Of a stretch of DNA of 5,741 bases, positions 1 to 5,714 are shown one piece after another. The stretch comes from Myxococcaceae bacterium (lineage in GTDB: Bacteria; Myxococcota; Myxococcia; Myxococcales; Myxococcaceae): assembly GCA_018262385.1 (NCBI GenBank), contig JAGSPQ010000278.1:1-5741 (forward strand). The letters are read 5' to 3'. The first letter of the stretch is position 1; every line of letters begins with the position of its first letter. The notes under the pieces were generated by a model that did not search any database, had not been told where the DNA came from, and saw nothing but the letters and a program-made list of their open reading frames with translations. Position numbers and translations under genes: made by a program.

Positions 1-651
1 GAGGATCTTCAGCAGCCGCTGCGCGTCGTAGACGAACAGCCCGCCGCTGGTGACCACCGCCACCCGCTGGCCGTCGGCGCTGACCGTCAGCTGCACCTCC
101 GCGGGCGGAGCGGCCGGCAGCTGCGCGACTCCGAGCACGGTGCGCTCGCTGTCGAGCGAGACCAGCCGGCCCGAGGCGTCGATCGTCACCACCCCGAAGG
201 CGGTGCCGACCAGGCCGACCGGGGTGACCTCGCCGATCCGCTCGGGCTTCCCTTCGCCCAGCCGCCACAGCTCGGGCGGGGTGTTGGTCTCGGCCCGGCG
301 GGCGAACCAGAGCGCGCCCCGGTGGTCGAACGAGGCGCGGGTGATGCCGGTGATCTCGTACAGCCGGGCCGGCCCCTGATCCACGCAGCGCGCCAGCCGG
401 GTGCCCGAGTACGCCACCGCCTCGGTGCCGTAGACCGCGAACCCGGTGCGGTCTTTGGGCAGCGCGGTGAGCAGACAGTGGTTCAGATTGCCGAAGTTCG
501 GATCGGTGGTGGCCGACGCCGCCAGGTAGGGCAGCGTCGAGGTCACCACGTAGACCACCACCCCGAGCACCACCGCCAGCGCCAGAGAGAGCAGGAAGGT
601 GAGCAGGGGTCGCTCGAGACGCTGCTTCGCTTCCCGGCTGAGGACGGCCAC
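1..651 (-). CDS. Single-pass membrane protein with possible beta-propeller-like exterior domain (3' end beyond window)
   Basis: The frame reads without a stop from a GTG at 651 down to base 1, giving 217 residues, and continues past the left edge. An in-frame TGA at 676-678 leaves this GTG as the only sensible start. It is easily missed if only ATG starts are considered. Residues 1-14 are short, charged and probably cytoplasmic (VAVLSREAKQRLER). Residues about 15-38 form one strong hydrophobic helix, and the rest has no further membrane segment, so it should lie outside the inner membrane. The exterior part has short beta-strand repeats such as ALWFARR, LWRLGEGKPERIG and GGLFVYD, reminiscent of WD40- or TolB-like propeller blades. 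This is a resemblance only. C59 and C89 could form a disulfide. The start lies 13 nt after the PilZ gene stop, which suggests one transcript. No clear Shine-Dalgarno is visible. I do not recognise the family. Confidence 0.78.
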   Translation of the reverse strand, partial: MAVLSREAKQRLERPLLTFLLSLALAVVLGVVVYVVTSTLPYLAASATTDPNFGNLNHCLLTALPKDRTGFAVYGTEAVAYSGTRLARCVDQGPARLYEITGITRASFDHRGALWFARRAETNTPPELWRLGEGKPERIGEVTPVGLVGTAFGVVTIDASGRLVSLDSERTVLGVAQLPAAPPAEVQLTVSADGQRVAVVTSGGLFVYDAQRLLKIL

Positions 652-664
652 GTGGCCTGAAGAC

Positions 665-994
665 TTACTTCTTCTTCAGCTTGCGCGGGCGCTTCTCGAG
701 CCTGGTGAAGACGCCCTTGAGGCCTTCGGGCACCTCGTTGAAGCGCACTCCGATCTGGCTGAACACCGACGCCTGCGGGTTGCCGGGAATCGCCCAGGCC
801 ACCCAGCCGCGGAAGGCGACCTCCTGGTCGTCGAGCAGGAAGTAGCCGTCGACCTGCGAGCCGGGCAGGAACACCTGCGGCAGCTCGGCCGAGAAGCCTC
901 CCCGCGAGACGTCGGCGGTGAGGGCGGGGAGCCTGCGGCCCAGCGAGAGCGGCAGACGGAGGCTGCGTCGGAGCGTCGTTCGGCGAGTCGTCAT
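665..994 (-). CDS. Stand-alone PilZ-domain protein (putative c-di-GMP receptor)
   Basis: A 109-residue protein made almost entirely of one PilZ domain. The two c-di-GMP-binding signatures are present: an RxxxR motif near the N-terminus (R9 to R13; R5 to R9 also fits) and the (D/N)xSxxG motif as DVSRGG (D28, S30, G33). Beta-strands typical of the fold follow (VDGYFLLDD, FRGWVAWAI, IGVRFNEVP). PilZ proteins bind cyclic di-GMP and alter motility, polysaccharide or secretion machinery through a partner; the partner here is unknown. The C-terminus is very basic (KRPRKLKKK), which could contact acidic membrane lipid or a partner. The frame is open further upstream to an ATG at 1102, but that would add 36 Trp/Cys/Arg-rich residues unlike a PilZ N-terminus. 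The ATG at 994 puts the arginine motif where the family has it, so I chose it. The Shine-Dalgarno is weak. The membrane protein gene follows after 13 nt, probably in the same operon. Confidence 0.86.
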   Translation of the reverse strand: MTTRRTTLRRSLRLPLSLGRRLPALTADVSRGGFSAELPQVFLPGSQVDGYFLLDDQEVAFRGWVAWAIPGNPQASVFSQIGVRFNEVPEGLKGVFTRLEKRPRKLKKK

Positions 995-1190
995 GGTCCG
1001 AAGACGGTGACACAGGCCTGTCGCACGGCAATTTTTCTGCTCGCCGCACTCCGCCCACCCGCGCGGCCAGCACCACCCGGTTGGCCACCCATCCGTCCGC
1101 AACGACTTCTCTTTCTCAGTAGGGGGCGCAGGCGCTCGGAGTGCACATCGCGCAGCACCGCGCGCTCAATCCTGCTAACTGACGACAGCC
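995..1190. promoter_or_regulatory. Divergent intergenic region between the PilZ gene and the Fe-S oxidoreductase gene
   Basis: These 196 nt separate two divergent starts, so they should hold the promoters of both the leftward PilZ operon and the rightward oxidoreductase-peroxiredoxin operon. No convincing sigma-70 or sigma-54 promoter could be picked by eye. The region contains one AT-rich patch (aattttt at about 1030-1036) in otherwise GC-rich DNA, and a dyad listed separately. Neither start codon has a strong Shine-Dalgarno. The function is inferred from gene orientation. Confidence 0.45.
1007..1026. promoter_or_regulatory. Imperfect 20-bp dyad, candidate operator upstream of the PilZ gene
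   Basis: The core ACAGGCCTGT at 1012-1021 is a perfect 10-bp palindrome. After a 2-bp mismatch on each side it continues with GTG (1007-1009) pairing with CAC (1024-1026), so 8 of 10 base pairs are symmetric. It ends 12 bp before the PilZ start codon. The size suits a dimeric regulator. GC-rich DNA produces short palindromes by chance, so the call is tentative. Confidence 0.28.
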
Positions 1191-3365
1191 ATGAGTCCAC
1201 TCGTGACCTCGTTGATGTTGGCGGTCGGTGTCGGGTTCTTCAGCTACACGATGTTGTGGCGGATGCGGGCGCTGTTCAGTCTGAAGCCCGACGCCAGCCG
1301 CTTCACCCGGATCCCCGAGCGGATCGCGGCGGTGATCAAGTTCGGCCTCGGCCAGAAGCGAATGGTCGACCCGGAGGAGTTCACCCCCGGCCTGATGCAC
1401 GTCTTCATCTTCGCGGCGTTCATGATCGTCCAGCTGCGGACGCTGATGATGTTCGTGATGGGTTACTCGGAAGGAGCGATCGCCGTCCTCGGCAACCTCC
1501 AGCACTCGTTCTGGGTCGAGAACGCGGCGCTGGCAATGGCCTACTCCGCCTACCTGGTGCTGAAGGACGTGGCGGCCGGCGCGGCGGTGATCGGCGTCGG
1601 CTACTTCATGTTCCTGCGGCTGAAGGTGAAGCCCGATCGGCTCACCCGTTCGTGGGAGGCGATGCTGATCCTCGGCTTCATCGGCGGGCTGATGGTGACC
1701 GAGTTCGTCTTCGGCGCGATGCACCTGCGCGAGCAGGGCCTGAGCTGGTCGAAGGCCGAGCCGGTGACCAGCACGGTCGCGATGGCGCTGCAGTCAGTTC
1801 CCGACGGAGCGCTGCACTGGCTCGGAGTGGGCAGCTTCTGGATCCACCTGGGAATCGTGCTCACGTTCCTCAACTTCCTCCCGTACGGGAAGCACTTCCA
1901 CGTCATCGTCGGGTTGCCGAACGTCTTCTTGAAGGCGCTGCCGAAGGAGAAGGGGCAGCTGATCTCCAGCAGCGCCCGGCTGTCGACCCCGAACCTCGAG
2001 AAGGAAGAGTTCGGGATGAAGTCCTTCAAGGAGCTGACCTGGAAGCAGGGGCTGGACCTCAACACCTGCACCGAGTGCGGCCGCTGCCAGACCCACTGCC
2101 CGACCTACATCACCGGCAAGCCGCTGACCCACAAGGGCGTCAACCAGACGCTCAAGCACTTCATGTGGGATCACCAGCACGAGCTGGCGGCGAAGGCGCC
2201 GGTGGCCGCGACCGCGCCCGGTGGCGAGCCGCCCGCCGCTGCGCCGGCCGCGGTGCCCGAGCTGCCGAACCTGGTGCCGGGGATTCTCTCGGCAGACACC
2301 GTCTGGGCCTGCACCTCGTGCGGCTGGTGCGAGCAGGCCTGCCCGGTGTTCATCGAGAACGTCCCCCGGCTGATCGACATGCGCCGCTACCTGGTCCAGG
2401 TCGAGGCGGCCTTCCCGCCCGAGCTGCAGCGGGTGTTCGAGGGGATGGAGCGCCAGGGCAACCCCTGGGGCCTGGGCCAGGACCAGCGCGACGAGTGGGA
2501 AGGCGAGCTGAAGCTGCCGCGCTGGGGCGACGGCGGCGGGCCGTACGAGTACCTGTTCTTCGTCGGCTGCGCCGGCAGCTACGACGAGCGGATGAAGAAG
2601 GTCAGCCGCTCGGTGGTGAAGATCCTCAACGAGGCGGGGATCAAGTTCGCCACCCTGGGCAAGGAAGAGTCGTGCACCGGCGACTCGGCCCGGCGCGCGG
2701 GCAACGAGTACCTCTACCAGACGATGGCGAAGGGCAACGTCGAGAAGCTCAACGCGGCGGGAGTGAAGGCGGTCATCACCCAGTGCCCGCACTGCTTCAA
2801 CACCATCAAGAACGAGTACCCGGACTTCGGCGGGAACTACAAAGTCATCTCTCACACCGAGCTGATCAACGACATCATCAAGGACAAGCGGATCAAGCTG
2901 TCGAAGGTGATGAAAGAGAAGATCACCTACCACGACCCCTGCTACCTCGGCCGGCACAACGGGATCTACGACGCGCCCCGCGAGGCGCTGGCGGCGATTC
3001 CCGGGCTGGAGGTGGTCGAGATGCAGCGCAGCAAGCGCGAGTCGTTCTGCTGCGGCGCCGGCGGGGCGCGGATGTGGATGGAAGAGCACCTGGGCACCCG
3101 CATCAACCACAACCGGGTGAACGAGGCGGCGCTGACGCTCAAGCACCACGTCGACCCGGCGGTGCCCTTCCCCAACGCGTCCGACAAGGTGAAGCCCGGA
3201 ATGGTGGGCGACTACAAGGGCCCGGCGGAAGGCACCGTCGCGGTCGCGTGCCCGTTCTGCCACACGATGGTTCGCGACGGGATCGCCGACACCGGGCGGG
3301 AAGAGACGATGAAGGTACGCGACGTGGCCGAGCTGGTGGCCGAGGCGATGGAGAGCAAGGCCTGA
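1191..3365 (+). CDS. Membrane-bound HdrD-like Fe-S oxidoreductase, probable ETF:menaquinone oxidoreductase (EMO type)
   Basis: A 724-residue protein with three parts. Residues 1 to about 245 are a membrane domain resembling the NarI/DsrM cytochrome b family, with about five or six helices (about 4-22, 69-90, 112-142 possibly two, 157-177, 210-230) and histidines H70, H105, H178, H209, H219, H235 and H237 as candidate heme b ligands. Two [4Fe-4S] ferredoxin motifs follow, C293/C296/C299/C303-P and C374/C377/C380/C384-P. Two cysteine-rich CCG (DUF224) domains come last: C460, C495, C532-PH-C535, then C584, C620-C621-G, C687-PF-C690. This order is that of membrane-anchored HdrD-related proteins, which in known cases accept electrons from electron-transferring flavoprotein and reduce menaquinone during acyl-CoA oxidation. 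No etfAB gene is in the window, so the donor is inferred; another soluble donor is possible. An Ala/Pro-rich stretch (about 334-358) separates the two clusters. The ATG at 1191 starts just before the first helix; its ribosome site is weak. The stop overlaps the peroxiredoxin start. Confidence 0.93.
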   Translation: MSPLVTSLMLAVGVGFFSYTMLWRMRALFSLKPDASRFTRIPERIAAVIKFGLGQKRMVDPEEFTPGLMHVFIFAAFMIVQLRTLMMFVMGYSEGAIAVLGNLQHSFWVENAALAMAYSAYLVLKDVAAGAAVIGVGYFMFLRLKVKPDRLTRSWEAMLILGFIGGLMVTEFVFGAMHLREQGLSWSKAEPVTSTVAMALQSVPDGALHWLGVGSFWIHLGIVLTFLNFLPYGKHFHVIVGLPNVFLKALPKEKGQLISSSARLSTPNLEKEEFGMKSFKELTWKQGLDLNTCTECGRCQTHCPTYITGKPLTHKGVNQTLKHFMWDHQHELAAKAPVAATAPGGEPPAAAPAAVPELPNLVPGILSADTVWACTSCGWCEQACPVFIENVPRLIDMRRYLVQVEAAFPPELQRVFEGMERQGNPWGLGQDQRDEWEGELKLPRWGDGGGPYEYLFFVGCAGSYDERMKKVSRSVVKILNEAGIKFATLGKEESCTGDSARRAGNEYLYQTMAKGNVEKLNAAGVKAVITQCPHCFNTIKNEYPDFGGNYKVISHTELINDIIKDKRIKLSKVMKEKITYHDPCYLGRHNGIYDAPREALAAIPGLEVVEMQRSKRESFCCGAGGARMWMEEHLGTRINHNRVNEAALTLKHHVDPAVPFPNASDKVKPGMVGDYKGPAEGTVAVACPFCHTMVRDGIADTGREETMKVRDVAELVAEAMESKA

Positions 3366-3367
3366 TG
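3357..3367 (+). promoter_or_regulatory. Translational coupling site (TGATG overlap with AAGG)
   Basis: The oxidoreductase stop TGA (3363-3365) shares its A with the peroxiredoxin ATG (3365-3367). A short AAGG at 3357-3360 lies 4 nt before the ATG, and a GGAG at 3350-3353 lies 11 nt before it; either could serve as the ribosome site. Such overlaps usually mean that a terminating ribosome restarts on the next gene, so the two proteins are likely made together. Confidence 0.6.
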
Positions 3368-3817
3368 TTGAAGAGCGGGGACGTCGCTCCTGACTTCGCT
3401 GCCGTCGACTGCCAGGGGCGGCCGGTGAAGCTGTCGGACCTGAGGGGGAAGAAGGTGGTGCTGTTCTTCTTCCCCAAGGCGTTCACTCCAATCTGCACGA
3501 TCGAGATCCGGAACTTCCGCGATCACCAGGCCGCGATCGAGGCGAGGAACGCGACGCTGATCGGCGTCTCGCTCGACAAGCCCGCGCGGCAGTGCGAGTT
3601 CGCGAAGTCCGAGCAGATCGACTTCGCGCTGATCGGCGACGAGTCGCGGGCGATCAGCGAGAGCTACGGCGTGGTCTGGCCGCTGGTGCGGAGGGATCGC
3701 CGGGCGACGTTCCTGATCGACGAGCAGGGGCGGATCGAAGCGGTGATCAACGACGAGGTGAAGGTGTACCGGCACCTCGACGACGTGCTCGCGAAGCTCG
3801 GCGTTCCTGCCAGCTGA
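3365..3817 (+). CDS. bcp: Peroxiredoxin of the Bcp/PrxQ group
   Basis: A 150-residue thiol peroxidase, close to the usual length of about 150 for Bcp/PrxQ. It reduces hydrogen peroxide and organic hydroperoxides in the cytoplasm (no signal peptide) and is normally recycled by thioredoxin. The N-terminus LKSGDVAPDF is typical. The active-site motif PxxxTxxC is present as PKAFTPIC (P37, T41, peroxidatic C44), with the conserved arginine just before the TFLID strand at R113. In many Bcp proteins the resolving cysteine is five residues after the peroxidatic one; here that position is R49. The other cysteines are C16 and C77. C77, 33 residues on, sits where the alpha3-type members of the group carry their resolving cysteine. 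The frame is open far upstream through the oxidoreductase gene, but homology begins at the ATG at 3365, which overlaps that gene's stop. Its own stop abuts the OsmC stop on the other strand. Confidence 0.94.
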   Translation: MLKSGDVAPDFAAVDCQGRPVKLSDLRGKKVVLFFFPKAFTPICTIEIRNFRDHQAAIEARNATLIGVSLDKPARQCEFAKSEQIDFALIGDESRAISESYGVVWPLVRRDRRATFLIDEQGRIEAVINDEVKVYRHLDDVLAKLGVPAS

Positions 3818-3828
3818 TCAGATCAGCT
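3812..3828. terminator. Palindrome spanning both convergent stop codons, possible bidirectional terminator
   Basis: AGCTGATC (3812-3819) and GATCAGCT (3821-3828) are perfect inverted repeats around a single central base. As RNA they could form a 7-bp stem with a 3-nt loop. It covers the last codons and both stop codons of the peroxiredoxin and OsmC genes. On the plus strand only TTT follows (3828-3830) and the stem is not very GC-rich, so its strength as an intrinsic terminator is doubtful. No better terminator is visible between these genes. Confidence 0.35.
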
Positions 3829-4258
3829 TTGCGTCGAGCACGATCTCGGCGTTGAGCACTCTCGAGACCGGGCAGTTCTTCTTCGCCTGCTCCGCGAGCT
3901 CCTTGAACTTCTTTTCGTCGAGGCCCGGTACCTTGCCGGTCAGCTCCAGCTTCACCTGGACGATCGACCAGCTCACATCCGGCGACTCGGCCTTCAGGGT
4001 CGCCTTCACCTCCAGCGACTCGGGCTTGTGCCCGGCGTTGGTGAGCGCAAAAGACAGCGCCATCGCGAAGCAGCCGGCGTGGGCGGCGGCGATCAGCTCT
4101 TCGGGGTTGGTCCCTGCCTTGCCGGTCTCGTCGCCGAACCGCGCGTGGGTCGAGTAGGGGCGATCGGTCAGCGCCCCGCTGAAGGTGGAGAGCTTGCCGA
4201 GCCCCTCGGATCCGCTGCCGCTCCACTGCGCCGACGCCCTTCGGAGGATGGTCTTCAT
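3818..4258 (-). CDS. osmC: OsmC-family organic hydroperoxide peroxidase
   Basis: A 146-residue protein that aligns along its length with E. coli OsmC as I remember it: RASAQWSG near the N-terminus, LTDRPYSTHARFGDETGKAGTNPEELIAAA in pieces in the middle, and NCPVSRVLNAEIVLDAKL at the end. OsmC is a cytoplasmic homodimeric peroxidase that prefers organic hydroperoxides. The two catalytic cysteines are present, C63 in AAHAGCFAMALS and C129 in NCPVS, as are the supporting arginine R40 and glutamate E53 (NPEEL). The pattern matches the OsmC branch rather than Ohr. An upstream in-frame ATG at 4294 would add 12 residues with no family counterpart; the ATG at 4258 reproduces the usual spacing to the conserved Trp (W12). 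Its stop directly abuts the peroxiredoxin stop on the opposite strand. It lies 61 nt downstream of the AAA+ ATPase gene on the same strand, so it may be read from that transcript or from a promoter in or before the gap. Confidence 0.94.
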   Translation of the reverse strand: MKTILRRASAQWSGSGSEGLGKLSTFSGALTDRPYSTHARFGDETGKAGTNPEELIAAAHAGCFAMALSFALTNAGHKPESLEVKATLKAESPDVSWSIVQVKLELTGKVPGLDEKKFKELAEQAKKNCPVSRVLNAEIVLDAKLI

Positions 4259-4319
4259 ACCCACGAAGTAGCGGAAGCCGGGGCCGCTTGCCACAGGAGT
4301 TCGCCGGGACCCGCCTGGG

Positions 4320-5714
4320 CTAGACCGACTTCTTGAACTTCACGAAGTAGTTCTTCACCGCCAGGTCGAGCAGCTCGGGGGTGAGCTTCGGCTGCTGGTT
4401 GCGGTAGTGGGCGATGTCGACCACCTGCTCGAGCAGGTCGCGCGGCTGGCAGGCGGCGAACGGGCGGCGGGTGGGGGTGTAGTGGGTGTCGATCAGCCAC
4501 TGCACCGCTTCGGAGTCGTACGGCACCGCCCGCTTGCCGCACATCAGGTCCCAGATCTGGTGGAACTGGTCCTCGTCGGGCGGCTGCACCTCGAGCTTGT
4601 AGCGAACCCGCCGCAGGAACGCGTCGTCGACGAGGTCGGCGGGGTTCAAGTTGGTCGAGAACGCGGTGAAGCAGTCGAACGGCACCTGCAGCTTCTTGCC
4701 GGTGTGCAGGGTGAGGTAGTCGACGTCGTTCTCGAGCGGGACGATCCACCGGTTGAGCAGATCGGTCGGGCTCACCTTCTGCCGGCCGAAGTCGTCGATC
4801 AGCAGCATCCCGTTGGTCGCTTTGAGCTGAAACGGCGCCTCGTAGTACTTCACGTCGGGCGAGTAGATGAGGTCGAGCGTCTCGAGGGTGAGCTCTCCGC
4901 CGACGACCACCAGCGGCCGCGAGCACCGGACCCAGCGGTTGTCGTGGGCGTGGCTCTTCTCGTCGTCCGGCTGCTCCTGGTGGAGGATCGGGTCGAACAC
5001 GCGGATGATGAAGTCATCCACCAGCAGCGCGTGGGGCACGTAGATGTCGCCCTCGTAGCACTTGATCAGCTTCTGGCAGATGGCGGTCTTGCCGTTGCCG
5101 GGCGCGCCGTAGAAGAAGATCGCGCGGCCGGAGTTCATCGCCGGCCCGAGGCTGTCGAAGACGTAGTCGGTGATGATCAGCCCGCCGAACTTGTCCTCCA
5201 TCTTCGAGCGGGTGATCCGGCTGCCGCGCAGCGACTGGGCCTTCACCGCCTCGAACCAGTCCTCGAGCCGCACCGGCGCCGGCCCGTTGTACCGGTTGCG
5301 ATCGTTGATCTGCCGCAGCATGTCGGTGGCGAAGGTGGTGAGGGTGAACACCATCGCGGACTTGCCGACGCCCATCCCTCCGCCCTTGAGGTCGACGTAC
5401 TTCTGCTTGCGCAGCCCGTCGATGATGTCGTCGATGATCACGCTCGGCAGGCAGATCCGCTGGGCGATCTCCGAGCCGCGCATCTCACCCGAAGCAAACA
5501 GCGCCTTGAGCACCAGCTCTTCGATCATCGTCTGGGTCAGCCCGGTCTCGGCGAGGTTGCGGGGCTGGGGCGGGAAGAACCGGGGCGGCGCCCGGCGCTC
5601 GACCTGGGGCGGGCCGGTCTGCTTTCGCTGCGTCGAGGCGCGGGTCGACTCGAACCCGTCGTCGTTGGGCGGCGAGCGGTTGGGAGGCGTCGGCGCCGAG
5701 TGCGGCACCGCCAT
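4320..5714 (-). CDS. AAA+ ATPase with N-terminal winged-helix domain and disordered leader, function unknown
   Basis: At least 464 residues. Residues 1-53 are rich in Pro, Arg and Ser and probably disordered. Residues about 56-135 look like a winged helix (helices around EELVLKALF, GSEIAQRI and IIDDIIDGLRKQKYV, then a glycine-rich wing). The AAA+ core follows: Walker A GAPGNGKT (203-210), Walker B MLLIDD (303-308), sensor-1 region around N355 in AFSTNLNP, arginine-finger candidates R368/R369 in AFLRRVRY, and sensor-2 R425 in QPRDLLEQ. The Walker B ends in DD, not the usual DE. About 90 residues lie between Walker A and B. The front could bind DNA or a protein partner. I do not recognise a named system; the neighbours give no substrate. 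The ATG at 5714 is the first in the window, but the frame has no stop up to base 5741 and no good ribosome site precedes the ATG, so the true start may lie outside. Confidence 0.9.
   Translation of the reverse strand: MAVPHSAPTPPNRSPPNDDGFESTRASTQRKQTGPPQVERRAPPRFFPPQPRNLAETGLTQTMIEELVLKALFASGEMRGSEIAQRICLPSVIIDDIIDGLRKQKYVDLKGGGMGVGKSAMVFTLTTFATDMLRQINDRNRYNGPAPVRLEDWFEAVKAQSLRGSRITRSKMEDKFGGLIITDYVFDSLGPAMNSGRAIFFYGAPGNGKTAICQKLIKCYEGDIYVPHALLVDDFIIRVFDPILHQEQPDDEKSHAHDNRWVRCSRPLVVVGGELTLETLDLIYSPDVKYYEAPFQLKATNGMLLIDDFGRQKVSPTDLLNRWIVPLENDVDYLTLHTGKKLQVPFDCFTAFSTNLNPADLVDDAFLRRVRYKLEVQPPDEDQFHQIWDLMCGKRAVPYDSEAVQWLIDTHYTPTRRPFAACQPRDLLEQVVDIAHYRNQQPKLTPELLDLAVKNYFVKFKKSV

Noticed and set aside
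50..660. Plus-strand open frames in the left region
   Set aside because: They are the antisense of the GTG-started membrane protein, whose frame has a clear transmembrane helix and normal composition; the plus-strand products do not.
995..1102. Longer PilZ start at 1102
   Set aside because: It would add 36 residues rich in Trp, Cys and Arg that do not resemble PilZ N-termini, and would use up much of the divergent intergenic region. The ATG at 994 places the RxxxR motif normally.
1172..1180. An extended -10-like TGCTAACT just before the Fe-S gene start
   Set aside because: It lies only about 10 nt before the ATG with no matching -35 hexamer. It would require a nearly leaderless transcript, for which there is no other support.
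1794..3263. A 489-codon minus-strand open frame opposite the Fe-S oxidoreductase
   Set aside because: Its product is a biased Arg/Val/Leu/His/Ala string with no recognisable domain, and it mirrors codons of a well-supported gene.
599..3364. A very long open plus-strand frame running ahead of, and fused in frame to, the peroxiredoxin
   Set aside because: It overlaps the PilZ and Fe-S genes in other frames, and its product is an Arg/Gly/Ala/Pro-rich low-complexity string with no domain. Stop codons are rare in off-frames of GC-rich DNA. Only the part from 3365 has homology.
4259..4319. Possible terminator hairpin between the ATPase and osmC genes (AGCGG/CCGCT arms)
   Set aside because: The stem is only 5 bp with a 9-nt loop and no T-run follows. 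GC-rich sequence yields such pairs by chance.
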